Shown: one piece after another, positions 42,227 to 51,851 of the stretch
How positions within the stretch are numbered: position 1 is the first letter of the stretch
Layout of the letters: every line of letters starts with the position of its first letter
The notes under the pieces: generated by a model
What the model saw: only the letters and a program-made list of their open reading frames with translations
What the model was told of the DNA's origin: nothing
Databases searched by the model: none
Program-made: the position numbers and the translations under genes
NCBI RefSeq assembly: GCF_043876835.1
Contig: NZ_JBAWJZ010000008.1
Location: 121,581-185,580, forward strand
Origin: Yeosuana sp043876835
GTDB lineage: Bacteria > Bacteroidota > Bacteroidia > Flavobacteriales > Flavobacteriaceae
Length of the DNA: 64,000 bases
Direction of reading: 5' to 3'

Positions 42227-45200
42227 ATGAAAAATTATTATTTTCAATTAATCATCTTGATACTGTTGTGTTTTGCTCAGAGTTCTTTTGCGCAATCTGT
42301 AACAGTTTCGGGTGTAGTTACTGAAAAAGGAAGTGCGATTCCCTTAGCTGGTGTAAATGTTTCTATTGAAGGGACATCAAAGGGAAGTGTTACAGACTTT
42401 GATGGAAAGTACTCAATTGTAGCTGAAAATACCAAAGGCAAATCCCTTGTCTTTAGTTTTTTAGGTTTTAAAACAGTTTCTGTAGTGTTAACAGGCGTAA
42501 ATCAGGTTGTTAATTTAGAGCTTGAAGAAGATGCTACTAGCTTAGATGAAATAGTTGTTACCGCATTAGGTATTAAAAGAGAATCTAAAGCCTTAGGGTA
42601 TTCATTGACAAAGGTGGATGGTGAAGATGTGTCGCAAGTAAAAACAGCGAGTGCCGTTAATTCATTGCAGGGGCGTGTTGCAGGTGTAAATGTTTCTACA
42701 AGTAGTACAGGAGCTTCAGGCTCAAGTAGGATAGTTATCCGTGGTGCGAGTTCCTTAACCGGAAATAACCAACCACTTTATGTTGTTGATGGGATTCCTA
42801 TTATTAACAACACCAATGGGTCTGTTGTTGGCCCAACTAATGATGGAACTGGAGACGGTGGAGATGATATTTCTACCATCAATCCAGACGACATTGAATC
42901 TGTATCAATATTAAAAGGAAGTTCGGCATCAGCACTTTATGGCTCTTTGGCTTCTAACGGAGTTATTATGATTACAACGAAATCAGGCAAAGGTCAAGAA
43001 AGTTTAGGTATAGAATATTCTAGTTCTTATACTTTTGATAAAATCAACACAGGTCTTCAAGATTTCCAAACTTCATATGGACAAGGCCTTAATAGGTTAA
43101 AACCAGGATATGAATATGATTCAAGTGGTAATCCTGTTGAGATAGCTAATCCTACAAATGCTATTAATGATGCTTTTAATAGTTCATTGCAATCTTGGGG
43201 CGCTCCAATGGACGGATCACTTGTTTATAACTGGGATGGTGTTAAGAGACCATACTCGTACACAGGGAATAACCTCGATAAATTTTATGATACAGGAACA
43301 ACTGCTGTTAATTCGGTAGCCTTATCAAAAGGAGGAGATGGCTATAATTATCGTTTTTCTTTTTCTAATTTAGAGAATAAGGATATTTTCCCAAAGACTA
43401 GATTAGACAGAAAGTCATTTTCATTAAATGCCTCAGCAAAAATTAATCCTAAGTTAACTTCAACTATTAATGCAAAATATGTTATTGAAAAAGTACATAA
43501 CCGTATTAGTATTGGAGATACTCCGGGAAATGCAAATGCGACGGCGTTTAGATTGCCAAGTAGTTTGGATATTTATGATTTAAAACCTGGGTCTAATTCA
43601 GATGGAACAGAACTTTTATTTCAACCAAGTCAGTTTAATTCAAATCCTTATTGGGCCGTTAATGATTTTAATAATGACGATAAGAAAAACAGATTAACAG
43701 TATCAACCACTTTAAGATATGATATAACAGATTGGTTATATGCTACGGGTAGGGCAGGTTTAGATACATATGATTTATCTAGAAGAAATGTAACGCCTTA
43801 CGGAACAGCGTATCGTCCCGCAGGTATATTTTCTCAAAGTAAATCTACCTATTCATCTTTTGATGCCGATTTTATGCTGGGTGTTGAGAAAGCCATAACA
43901 AATAAAATTTCAACAAACTCTATAATTGGAGCTAATACTAGAACAAACACTTTCGAATCCTTAAGTGCAGAAGGTAGAGGCTTTATAGTAATAGGCTTAG
44001 AAGATTTAAATAATACCACACTACCAGAACCTAAAAATAATTATTTTCAAACCAAAACTAATTCGTTGTATGGGTCATTTGAATTCGATTATGATAAATT
44101 CTTTTACCTAACCTTTACAGGAAGAAACGATTGGTTCTCAACATTATCTTTCCCAGGAAAAACAACTCCAAACAATGATTTTTATTGGTCATTAAGTGGA
44201 AGTTTACTATTAAATGAAGCTTTTGAATTACCTAAAGCAATCAATTATGCAAAATTAAGAGCAAGTTATGCACAAGTAGCTGGTGGAGCTCAAGATGCTT
44301 ATGCATTAAATTTAGATTATGCTGTTACTGGGTCTTTTCAAGGGCAATCTTTTGGACAGTTAAATGGAAATACTATTCCTAACCCAAACTTAATACCATT
44401 TCAAAAGGATGAATATGAAATTGGATTTGAGGGTAGATTTTTAAATAATCGTTTAAATCTTGATATGGCATATTATTCAAATAATACAAAAAATGATATT
44501 GTTAGTGCTGCTGCTTCCCTATCATCAGGCTATACATCGTCAATACTTAATATTGGAGAATTGGAAAACAAAGGAATCGAATTTTTGATTGGAGGCACAC
44601 CTATTAAAAACGAGGACTTCTCATGGAGTACGTCATTTAATTTAGGGTATAATGATAGTAAAATTGTTCATACTGATGATGAAGATACTCCTATAAATGT
44701 TGATGGTAGTCAAAGTAGAGATAGAACCGCAATTATTTCTCATATTGTTGGTGAACACTATGGTGTAATTTATGGTTCATCTTATAAAAGAGATGATAAC
44801 GGAAACATAATGTATGATATTACAGGTTCTATTCCAAAACCTGTTCAAGGAGAAAACAAGATATTAGGACAAGGTGTTGCTCCATATACTATGGGATTCT
44901 CTAATACTTTCAGATACAAAAATATATCATTAGGGTTTTTAATCGATGCGAAATTTGGTGGATCAGTTTATTCTGGAACCAATCATGATATGACTACAGT
45001 AGGTCTAACCAAAAAAACTTTAGAGGGGCGTGATACTGGTTTAGTTGTGTCAGGTATTGATAATGCAACAGGTCAGCCTTTTACTATGACAGTGGCGCCA
45101 GAAAGCTTGGGGAATTATTGGGGTTTAATAGGAGCAGAGACTGCAGGTATAGCAGAAGAATTTGTTTATAGTACAGATTTTATTAAGTTTAGAGAATTGA

Positions 45201-45415
45201 GCTTGTCTTATAATTTGCCAAAAAAAGTATTGGAAAATATTTTTATAAATGATTTAAGAATCTCTTTAATTGGTAGAAACTTATTCTTTATCTCAAAAGA
45301 TATTGAAAATGTTGATCCTGAAGCCGCTTTAAATAATCTTAATTCGCAAGGGATAGAAAGATTTGGGATTCCATCAACCAGAAGCTACGGTTTTTCTATA
45401 AATGTTAAATTTTAA
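42227..45415 (+). CDS. SusC/RagA-family TonB-dependent transporter 1
   Basis: A 1062-residue outer-membrane transporter. The signal peptide (CFAQSSFAQ) is followed by a carboxypeptidase-like N-terminal domain (GVVTEKGSAIPLAGVNVSIEGTSKGSV), the SusC signature DEIVVTALGIKRESKALGYS, the plug domain (RVAGVNVSTSSTGASGSSRIVIRG, LYVVDGIPI, DDIESVSILKGSSASALYGSLASNGVI) and a beta barrel ending in a terminal aromatic strand (SINVKF). It imports ligand captured by the SusD partner 12 bases downstream, using TonB energy. Within this locus the ligand is likely a peptidoglycan-derived glycan. Confidence 0.95.
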   Translation: MKNYYFQLIILILLCFAQSSFAQSVTVSGVVTEKGSAIPLAGVNVSIEGTSKGSVTDFDGKYSIVAENTKGKSLVFSFLGFKTVSVVLTGVNQVVNLELEEDATSLDEIVVTALGIKRESKALGYSLTKVDGEDVSQVKTASAVNSLQGRVAGVNVSTSSTGASGSSRIVIRGASSLTGNNQPLYVVDGIPIINNTNGSVVGPTNDGTGDGGDDISTINPDDIESVSILKGSSASALYGSLASNGVIMITTKSGKGQESLGIEYSSSYTFDKINTGLQDFQTSYGQGLNRLKPGYEYDSSGNPVEIANPTNAINDAFNSSLQSWGAPMDGSLVYNWDGVKRPYSYTGNNLDKFYDTGTTAVNSVALSKGGDGYNYRFSFSNLENKDIFPKTRLDRKSFSLNASAKINPKLTSTINAKYVIEKVHNRISIGDTPGNANATAFRLPSSLDIYDLKPGSNSDGTELLFQPSQFNSNPYWAVNDFNNDDKKNRLTVSTTLRYDITDWLYATGRAGLDTYDLSRRNVTPYGTAYRPAGIFSQSKSTYSSFDADFMLGVEKAITNKISTNSIIGANTRTNTFESLSAEGRGFIVIGLEDLNNTTLPEPKNNYFQTKTNSLYGSFEFDYDKFFYLTFTGRNDWFSTLSFPGKTTPNNDFYWSLSGSLLLNEAFELPKAINYAKLRASYAQVAGGAQDAYALNLDYAVTGSFQGQSFGQLNGNTIPNPNLIPFQKDEYEIGFEGRFLNNRLNLDMAYYSNNTKNDIVSAAASLSSGYTSSILNIGELENKGIEFLIGGTPIKNEDFSWSTSFNLGYNDSKIVHTDDEDTPINVDGSQSRDRTAIISHIVGEHYGVIYGSSYKRDDNGNIMYDITGSIPKPVQGENKILGQGVAPYTMGFSNTFRYKNISLGFLIDAKFGGSVYSGTNHDMTTVGLTKKTLEGRDTGLVVSGIDNATGQPFTMTVAPESLGNYWGLIGAETAGIAEEFVYSTDFIKFRELSLSYNLPKKVLENIFINDLRISLIGRNLFFISKDIENVDPEAALNNLNSQGIERFGIPSTRSYGFSINVKF

Positions 45416-45426
45416 AAAAAAAGAGA

Positions 45427-46932
45427 ATGAAAAAAATACTTATTTTACTAGCAATAGTAGTAACATTTGGATCTTGTGATAACGGCTTTGAGGAAATTAA
45501 TGTAAATCCTACGAAACCTACTCAACTTGATCCATCAACAAAATTGACATATATTCAATTGTATACTGCAGGAAGTAGTTATGCGTCTTATTTGTTTTGG
45601 AATGTTATTCATTTAATGCAAAATGTTCAACACCTTAATGAGACCAATTATGGAACTATTTTTTTATATCAAACGAACAACACACATTGGTTATTTGAAG
45701 AGCAGTTTAAAACTACAGTTAAAAATATTGCAGATTTAGAAGCTCAATTAGAAACAAGTGAAAAACCTACTGCTGCTGTAGATTTAGCCATAGCTAGAGT
45801 ACAAAAGGTTCTTATATTTAGTAGAATAACTGATGTTTATGGAGATATACCTTATAGCGAAGCTGGTAAAGGGTTCCTAGAAGGAATTCGTTTCCCTAAA
45901 TATGATAAGCAAAGCGATATTTATGCCGATATGTTAGCAACCTTAGAAAGTTCTGCGGCAACATTAAGTTCTGGAGGAGCTAGTTCTTATGGTTCTGCAG
46001 ATTTATTTTATGGCGGAGACGTTGTAAAATGGAAAAAGTTTGCCAATTCATTAATGCTGCGTTTAGCAATGCGTATGGTAAAGGTTGATAATGCAGGGGC
46101 TCAAGCATGGGCATCGAAAGCTATTTCTGGTGGTGTTATGACAAGCAATGGTGATATTGCCTATATAAAATATGAAAATTCTGCTAATGATGGCGGACCT
46201 AATGTAAACCCGCTTACAAAATGTTTTACATCAAGAGGAGTAAATCAGAATAAAATTTCTAAGACTTTTATGGATTTCATGAAAGACAGAAACGATCCGC
46301 GTGTTTCTGTTTTATGTTCTACTACCGATGGTGATACAGATTCAGCATTACAATTTGGTCAAGATATAAACGATGCCACTCAAAGTTCTGCAAACTCAAA
46401 GCCAAATGTCAATATTTTTGGAGGGGCATTAAATGACGGGTCTCGAATTATTATTTATGACGCGCCTTTTTTCTATCAAACCTATGCTGAAGTAGAATAT
46501 ATGTTAGCTGAAGCTGCTGAACGTTGGGGATTAGCAGGTGGTGATGTTGAAGCTCATTATAATGCAGGTGTAAAGGCTGCAATGGAATATTTATCTCTAT
46601 ATGGGCATGGTGTTGAAATTACACCAACCCAAATAAGTGATTATTTGGCAGCTAATCCTTTTGTACCAACGCAAGCCTTAAGAATGATAAATGAGCAATA
46701 TTGGGTTGCCACTTTTGGAAATGCTAATGAGACTTTTGCAAATTGGAAAAGATCAGGGTATCCTGTTTTGGTTCCCGCAAATGCAGCAAACGTTTATACA
46801 GGCGGTGAAATACCAAGAAGATTGAATTATCCAGGATCTGAAAAATTGAATAACCCTGACAATGTAGAAGAAGCTATTTCTCGACAAGGAGGAGATCTTT
46901 TAACTACTAGAATGTGGTGGGATGTTGAATAA
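45427..46932 (+). CDS. SusD/RagB-family nutrient-binding lipoprotein 1
   Basis: A 501-residue outer-membrane lipoprotein with lipobox TFGSC. It belongs to the SusD-like group often named RagB/SusD nutrient-binding lipoprotein (SusD-like_2): GFEEINVNPTKPT after the Cys, TDVYGDIPYSEAG, KWKKFANSLMLRLAMRM, YAEVEYMLAEAAERWGL and a C-terminal SRQGGDLLTTRMWWDVE. It pairs with the preceding SusC and covers its pore to capture glycans. Its sequence type differs from the SusD at 50383-51729. Confidence 0.93.
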   Translation: MKKILILLAIVVTFGSCDNGFEEINVNPTKPTQLDPSTKLTYIQLYTAGSSYASYLFWNVIHLMQNVQHLNETNYGTIFLYQTNNTHWLFEEQFKTTVKNIADLEAQLETSEKPTAAVDLAIARVQKVLIFSRITDVYGDIPYSEAGKGFLEGIRFPKYDKQSDIYADMLATLESSAATLSSGGASSYGSADLFYGGDVVKWKKFANSLMLRLAMRMVKVDNAGAQAWASKAISGGVMTSNGDIAYIKYENSANDGGPNVNPLTKCFTSRGVNQNKISKTFMDFMKDRNDPRVSVLCSTTDGDTDSALQFGQDINDATQSSANSKPNVNIFGGALNDGSRIIIYDAPFFYQTYAEVEYMLAEAAERWGLAGGDVEAHYNAGVKAAMEYLSLYGHGVEITPTQISDYLAANPFVPTQALRMINEQYWVATFGNANETFANWKRSGYPVLVPANAANVYTGGEIPRRLNYPGSEKLNNPDNVEEAISRQGGDLLTTRMWWDVE

Positions 46933-47026
46933 TTTATTAAATAAAAAAATACAGGCTTTATTTATTAGTAAAATTAAAGTCTTAAAGTTATAGTTTTTAT
47001 GTTTAGTTTATTTTGAGTTAGTAAAT

Positions 47027-47064
47027 GAGGTGGGAGATCAGTTTTTACTCTCACCTCTTTTTTT
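47027..47064 (+). terminator. Terminator after the first SusD gene
   Basis: Arms gaggtgggag (47027-47036) and ctctcacctc (47048-47057), with one wobble pair, followed by seven T. It suggests that the second SusCD pair is transcribed from its own promoter. Confidence 0.85.
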
Positions 47065-47268
47065 AGACTTGTTTGTTGTGCCACAACATACTAATTAATT
47101 CTATATAATTCTTTAATGTTTAGTATTAAGTTGTTGTAGAATTGTTTTTTAACATAGTCTTAATTTATATGGTTCATTTTTTCTAAATTTTAAAGATTGA
47201 TTATTCAAAATCTTCGATTTTCTGATATATTGACAATTTTAGATCATTTTTTTTCTAATTTAAAGATT

Positions 47269-47305
47269 AAAACCTGCAATTATTTGCAAAATAAATGCAG
47301 GTTTT
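47269..47305. promoter_or_regulatory. 37-bp palindromic operator candidate before the second susC
   Basis: Arms aaaacctgca (47269-47278) and tgcaggtttt (47296-47305) frame a TTTGCAAA centre. Length (37 bases), central TTTGCAAA and the inner GCA/TGC positions are the same as in the palindrome at 42142-42178; it ends 49 bases before the susC ATG. Confidence 0.6.
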
Positions 47306-47319
47306 ATGTTTATTTTTTT

Positions 47320-47327
47320 TATTTTTA
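47320..47327 (+). promoter_or_regulatory. Candidate -7 element of the second susC
   Basis: TATTTTTA, with 27 bases to the ATG at 47355, exactly as at the first susC. Confidence 0.45.
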
Positions 47328-47354
47328 TCGTAAATAACTAATCTTTCCATTCTC

Positions 47355-50300
47355 ATGAAAAAAACTAATACAATACTCTCTTGTTTTAAGAGAATCAAAC
47401 TTCTAAGTTGCTTTTTGCTGCTTATGATGTTTGGGTTTACTTTACAGAGTCAAACCCTTTATACATTAAAAGGTAATGTAAAAGACAATTTAGGTGATCC
47501 AACACCAGGTGTTACGGTTCAAATTAAAAACACCAGTCTAGGAGCGATTACAGATTTTGATGGAAACTATGATTTGAAAGCAAATCTTGAAGCAGGTAAT
47601 TATACCCTTGTTTTTAGATCATTAGGATTAACAACTCAGGAAGTTAAAGTTTCTTTAGGAAGCCAAACTGAAGTTGTTAATGAAATTGCCATGACTATGG
47701 ATATCTTGGGGTTAGATCAAATTGTAATCACTGGTGCAGGAGCTTTGACCGCTAAAAAGCAACTAGGTAATACAATTTCTAGCATTAAAGGTTTGGAAAT
47801 TGCAGAATCTGGATCAGTAGATATTACTGGCGGACTTTCTGGAAAATTGGCAGGAATTCAGGTCAATCAAAATTCAGGTGATCCTGCAGGAGGAATAAGT
47901 GTTAGATTAAGAAGTGCAAGTACTGTGAATGGAAGTTCGGATCCTTTATATATTATTGACGGTGTAATTGTTAATAATAATTCTACAGATGTTTTAGGCA
48001 CAACAAGTGTTGTACAAAATAGGTTATCAGATATTAGTCCTCAGGATATTGATCGAATTGAAGTTATAAAAGGTGCAGCAGCAGCAGCAATTTATGGGTC
48101 TAGAGCTAGTAATGGAGTTGTTCAGATTTTTACAAAAAAAGGACAATCTGGAAAACCTGTAATTACTCTTTCGAGTAGTGTAAATTTTAATTCTTTAAGA
48201 AAGAAACGTGATTTTAACCAAGAGCCTTTTGATTGGGCCTCAACTGATATTACTAATCTTGATAAAGTTGCAGCAACTAGATATGATTATCAAGATATGG
48301 TTTTTCAAAACTCTGTTGGAACAGATAATTATGTCTCTATGTCTGGAGGAAAAGATAACACAAACTATTTTGCTTCTTTTTCATATTTAAAGAATGATGG
48401 TATTCTTAAAAGTACTGATTATGAAAGACAAGGAGGAAGAATTAGAGTTAATCAAGTAATCAATGATTGGGCTTCTGCTTCTTTTGGAACCTACTTTTCA
48501 ACAAGTAAAAGTCAAGATCAGCCTAATGGAGGTTATATTGCAGGTATTTTACCAACAATATTATTTGCCAACAACACTGTAGATCCTAGACCGGATGCTG
48601 ACGGAAATTATCCGAGTATGACTTTTTATCCTAATATTCTAGAATACATTAATAATTTTGATTTTAATCAAAAGAACAATAGAAATATCAGTGATTTGCA
48701 AATTACCTTAAAACCAGTTGATGGTCTTAAAGTAAACTATATACTTGGTTATGATAATTCTGAATCTATTGGTAACACATATATTCCTATTGGAACCAAT
48801 ACGATTGTATTAGGTAGAGCAAGTACCACTACTATTAGCACAAAACAATTTAATAGTGATTTGAATGCTTCATATGATATTGATATCAATGACAAAATAA
48901 CATCAACAACAACAGCAGGTTTTTCTTGGCAATCAGACGAAACAATGTTGCGTTCAATCTCTGGAACAGGATTAGCATTAGGAGTTAAAACAACGAATGG
49001 GGCTGCTTCAATTTCAACCAATGAAAATAGAAGCGAGAGAAGTTTTTGGGGAGGTTTTCTTCAACAAACATTTGGGTTAAGCGACAAACTATTTGTTACT
49101 GGAGCCATTAGATTAGACGGTTCTTCAGTTTTTGGAGCAGATGAAAGAAACCAAATATATCCAAAAGCAAGTATGTCGTATTTGTTATCTGAAGAAGATT
49201 TTTGGAAAGAAAGTTTTGGAAGTACACTTAATAGTTTTAAAGTAAGAGCAGCTTGGGGACAAGCAGGGAACCTTACCGCAATTGGACCTTTTGACAGATT
49301 GTCAAATTATGCTGCAACTAGTATTGATGGAACTTCAGGTTTAATTGCTCCTACCCGATTAGGAAATGCTGGACTAAAGCCTGAAAGACAAACAGAATTA
49401 GAATTTGGTATCGATATGGGCTTGTTTGATAATAAGGTAGGTATTGAGCTTACATATTATAAACAAGACATAAAAGATCTTTTATTGGCAAGAACATTGT
49501 CTCCATCTACTGGTTTTGGGTCTAGAGTAGAAAATATTGGAACCATGACTAACAGAGGTTTTGAAGCATTAATTACGGCAACACCAATTCAAACAAATGA
49601 TTTTAGTTGGTCAGTTACAGGGACTTTTTCTACGAACAAAAATGAAGTAAACAATATTGAAGGAGAGCAATTTGGTATAGGGAACTTTGGTTTTTCTGTT
49701 GCTAAAAACGGTCAACCTTTAGGAGTTTTTTATCAAGGTTACTATGCTAGAAACCCTGACGGAAGTTTACTTTTAACTTCAGGAGGACTTCCTCAAAGAG
49801 AGAAAGGATCATATGATTCTAATGGAAATCCTGTTCCTGAGCGAGATGGATCAGGACAACCAAGTGGAGCAAATTTAAGTAAGGTTATTGGAGATCCTAA
49901 TCCTGATTTTATAGCATCTTTAACTAATGAATTTAAATATAAAAACTTTTCATTTAGAATGCAGTTTGATGCCGTTCAGGGAGTAGATGTTTTAAGTTGG
50001 GATACACGTATGTTCTATCGTTTTGGAGGTGGTCCAGAAACAGCTAGCGAGTTAAGAGGTGACAGTGTTAGAGGAACTGGAGCGGCTAAGTTTGGTATTG
50101 CAGAATCGTATATTGAGGACGGGTCTTACATTAAGCTTCGTGAGCTGTCAACTTCTTATTTATTGAAAAGCCCTTTTGAAGGGGTTGATAGTTTAAAATT
50201 CACTTTAACTGGTCGTAATTTGTTTTCAATTGATAATTTCTCTGGCTACGATCCAGAAGTAAATATGGATGGTCAAAGTAATGGAGCAAGAGGTGGCGTT

Positions 50301-50357
50301 ATGGGATTAGTTCCTATTCCGAGTGTAATTAAATTTGGTGTAATAGCTACTTTTTAA
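47355..50357 (+). CDS. SusC/RagA-family TonB-dependent transporter 2
   Basis: A 1000-residue outer-membrane transporter. Signal peptide, then a carboxypeptidase-like domain (KGNVKDNLGDPTPGVTVQIKNTSLG), the signature LDQIVITGAGALTAKKQLGN, the plug (KLAGIQVNQNSGDPAGGISVRLR, LYIIDGVIV, IDRIEVIKGAAAAAIYGSRASNGVV) and a barrel ending IKFGVIATF. It is distant from the first SusC in the barrel, so the two likely take different ligands. Its SusD partner follows 25 bases later. It is controlled by its own palindromic operator and promoter. Confidence 0.95.
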   Translation: MKKTNTILSCFKRIKLLSCFLLLMMFGFTLQSQTLYTLKGNVKDNLGDPTPGVTVQIKNTSLGAITDFDGNYDLKANLEAGNYTLVFRSLGLTTQEVKVSLGSQTEVVNEIAMTMDILGLDQIVITGAGALTAKKQLGNTISSIKGLEIAESGSVDITGGLSGKLAGIQVNQNSGDPAGGISVRLRSASTVNGSSDPLYIIDGVIVNNNSTDVLGTTSVVQNRLSDISPQDIDRIEVIKGAAAAAIYGSRASNGVVQIFTKKGQSGKPVITLSSSVNFNSLRKKRDFNQEPFDWASTDITNLDKVAATRYDYQDMVFQNSVGTDNYVSMSGGKDNTNYFASFSYLKNDGILKSTDYERQGGRIRVNQVINDWASASFGTYFSTSKSQDQPNGGYIAGILPTILFANNTVDPRPDADGNYPSMTFYPNILEYINNFDFNQKNNRNISDLQITLKPVDGLKVNYILGYDNSESIGNTYIPIGTNTIVLGRASTTTISTKQFNSDLNASYDIDINDKITSTTTAGFSWQSDETMLRSISGTGLALGVKTTNGAASISTNENRSERSFWGGFLQQTFGLSDKLFVTGAIRLDGSSVFGADERNQIYPKASMSYLLSEEDFWKESFGSTLNSFKVRAAWGQAGNLTAIGPFDRLSNYAATSIDGTSGLIAPTRLGNAGLKPERQTELEFGIDMGLFDNKVGIELTYYKQDIKDLLLARTLSPSTGFGSRVENIGTMTNRGFEALITATPIQTNDFSWSVTGTFSTNKNEVNNIEGEQFGIGNFGFSVAKNGQPLGVFYQGYYARNPDGSLLLTSGGLPQREKGSYDSNGNPVPERDGSGQPSGANLSKVIGDPNPDFIASLTNEFKYKNFSFRMQFDAVQGVDVLSWDTRMFYRFGGGPETASELRGDSVRGTGAAKFGIAESYIEDGSYIKLRELSTSYLLKSPFEGVDSLKFTLTGRNLFSIDNFSGYDPEVNMDGQSNGARGGVMGLVPIPSVIKFGVIATF

Positions 50358-50382
50358 GTGTCTAAATAAAAAATATTAAAAG

Positions 50383-51729
50383 ATGAAAAATTTAAAAATA
50401 TATATAACCATAAGTGTTTTGCTTATTAGCAGTGGTTTATTTACTGCCTGCGACACTGAGTTTGAAAATCCAAACAATCCAACCGAAGATGTTGTTTTAG
50501 GAACAAAAGGAGGTCTGTTTGCATTAGCCACAGGAATAAGACAATATTATTCTGTAACAGCATTGAGACAGATAATTGAAGCACCAGGTATTACAACCAG
50601 AGAATTAGGTGTAACCAATACGTTTTTAAATATTAATGAATTGGCCAAAGGTGGTGCAGAATTACCTGCTGAAAGTGGTGGAATCACAAATCCATGGGTA
50701 AATCTTTTACGTGCTAAAGGAATGGCAGAATCATTAATTGATGGCGCAAATTCTGTAGAACTTTCAAGTGGTACCAAAAGCGGACTTTTAGCTTATGGAA
50801 ATTTATTTAAAGCCATGTGTCTTGGTTCTTTAATTGAAATGTTTGAACAAGCGCCAATAAATAATGCTGCAGATGGAGCTGCGGAATTTAGTGATAGGGC
50901 AACAGTGCTGGCCAATTGTATTTCACTTTTAGAAGAAGCAAGAGATGTTTTAACATCAACACCTATGTCAGATGAATTTAAATCAACCGTTCTATGGTCA
51001 GATATTAATTTGCAAAAAACGGTTAATGCATTTTTATCTAGATATCAATTAATGGCAGGTAATTATCCTGAGTCAATTGCTGCTGCTGACGCAGTATTGA
51101 ATGATAGTGATGCTACAAGTTCAATGTGGGTTTATGATGCTAACAACCAAAATCCTATTTGGAATAGAACTGTTAATTCAGCCGATTTAAATCCTCAATC
51201 AAATTTTGGTTTAGTAGGAGCTTATGTTCCTGAAGCTGGAGATGGTCGTCTAGATTTCTATTTAGGAGCCGATGCTGGTTTTGCAAATGCCGATGCAGGT
51301 GGACAAGCTCTAAGTGAGATGCTTGGTTTTTTTGGCACTAGTACAGCATCAATTCCAATATACCTTAATGGAGAAATGATGTTAAACAAAGCAGAAGCTT
51401 ATGCAAGACAAAGTCAATTAGGTAACGCAGTTATTCAATTAAATTTGGTAAGACAAAAGAATAATGATCCACTTGGTGTTAACGCCAACCTACCTGCTTG
51501 GACTGGCGATGAAACAAGTCAAAGTGATATTTTAGAAGAGATTTATAAAAACAGATGTATCGAGTTATTTTTAACAGGTTTGAGATTTGAAGATAGTAAA
51601 AGGTTCCATCCTGATTTTGTTGTTCCTACTTCAGCTAATACAACAAATGAAAGAAACAGGAATTATTACCCTTATCCAAGCATAGAGAGAGAGAATAATC
51701 CAAATACTCCAACAGATCCATCTATTTAA
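50383..51729 (+). CDS. RagB/SusD-family nutrient-binding lipoprotein 2
   Basis: A 448-residue lipoprotein with lipobox LFTAC. The SusD pattern of TPR-like helices is visible: LEEARDVLTSTPMSDEF, SRYQLMAGNYPESIAAADAVL, MMLNKAEAYARQSQLGNAVIQLN and EEIYKNRCIELFLTGLRFEDSKRF. It is of a different SusD subgroup from the gene at 45427. It should form the lid of SusC 2. A perfect palindrome lies 46 bases downstream, before a third namZ-like gene. Confidence 0.93.
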   Translation: MKNLKIYITISVLLISSGLFTACDTEFENPNNPTEDVVLGTKGGLFALATGIRQYYSVTALRQIIEAPGITTRELGVTNTFLNINELAKGGAELPAESGGITNPWVNLLRAKGMAESLIDGANSVELSSGTKSGLLAYGNLFKAMCLGSLIEMFEQAPINNAADGAAEFSDRATVLANCISLLEEARDVLTSTPMSDEFKSTVLWSDINLQKTVNAFLSRYQLMAGNYPESIAAADAVLNDSDATSSMWVYDANNQNPIWNRTVNSADLNPQSNFGLVGAYVPEAGDGRLDFYLGADAGFANADAGGQALSEMLGFFGTSTASIPIYLNGEMMLNKAEAYARQSQLGNAVIQLNLVRQKNNDPLGVNANLPAWTGDETSQSDILEEIYKNRCIELFLTGLRFEDSKRFHPDFVVPTSANTTNERNRNYYPYPSIERENNPNTPTDPSI

Positions 51730-51775
51730 ATATTAAAAACATACATTTTAAGTTAGTTTGTTGTTTAGTTAAGTT

Positions 51776-51805
51776 ATTTAGGGTAACAATTTTGTTACCC
51801 TAAAT
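51776..51805. terminator. Perfect 14-bp-arm palindrome after the second SusD gene
   Basis: Arms atttagggtaacaa (51776-51789) and its exact complement (51792-51805) with a two-base loop. No T run follows on the plus strand, so it may be a weak terminator, an mRNA-stabilising hairpin that lowers downstream expression, or a binding site. Confidence 0.5.
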
Positions 51806-51851
51806 AAAATTAAAAAACCTATAGGCAGCTTAATAAAATTCAATAAGAACC

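Larger units (their letters stand above)
46933..47354. other. 422-base stretch between the two SusCD pairs
   Basis: No gene is seen. It holds the terminator of the first SusCD pair (47027-47064), a palindromic operator candidate (47269-47305) and the -7 element TATTTTTA (47320-47327) of the second susC. The remainder is AT-rich without other structure that I can support. Confidence 0.7.
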
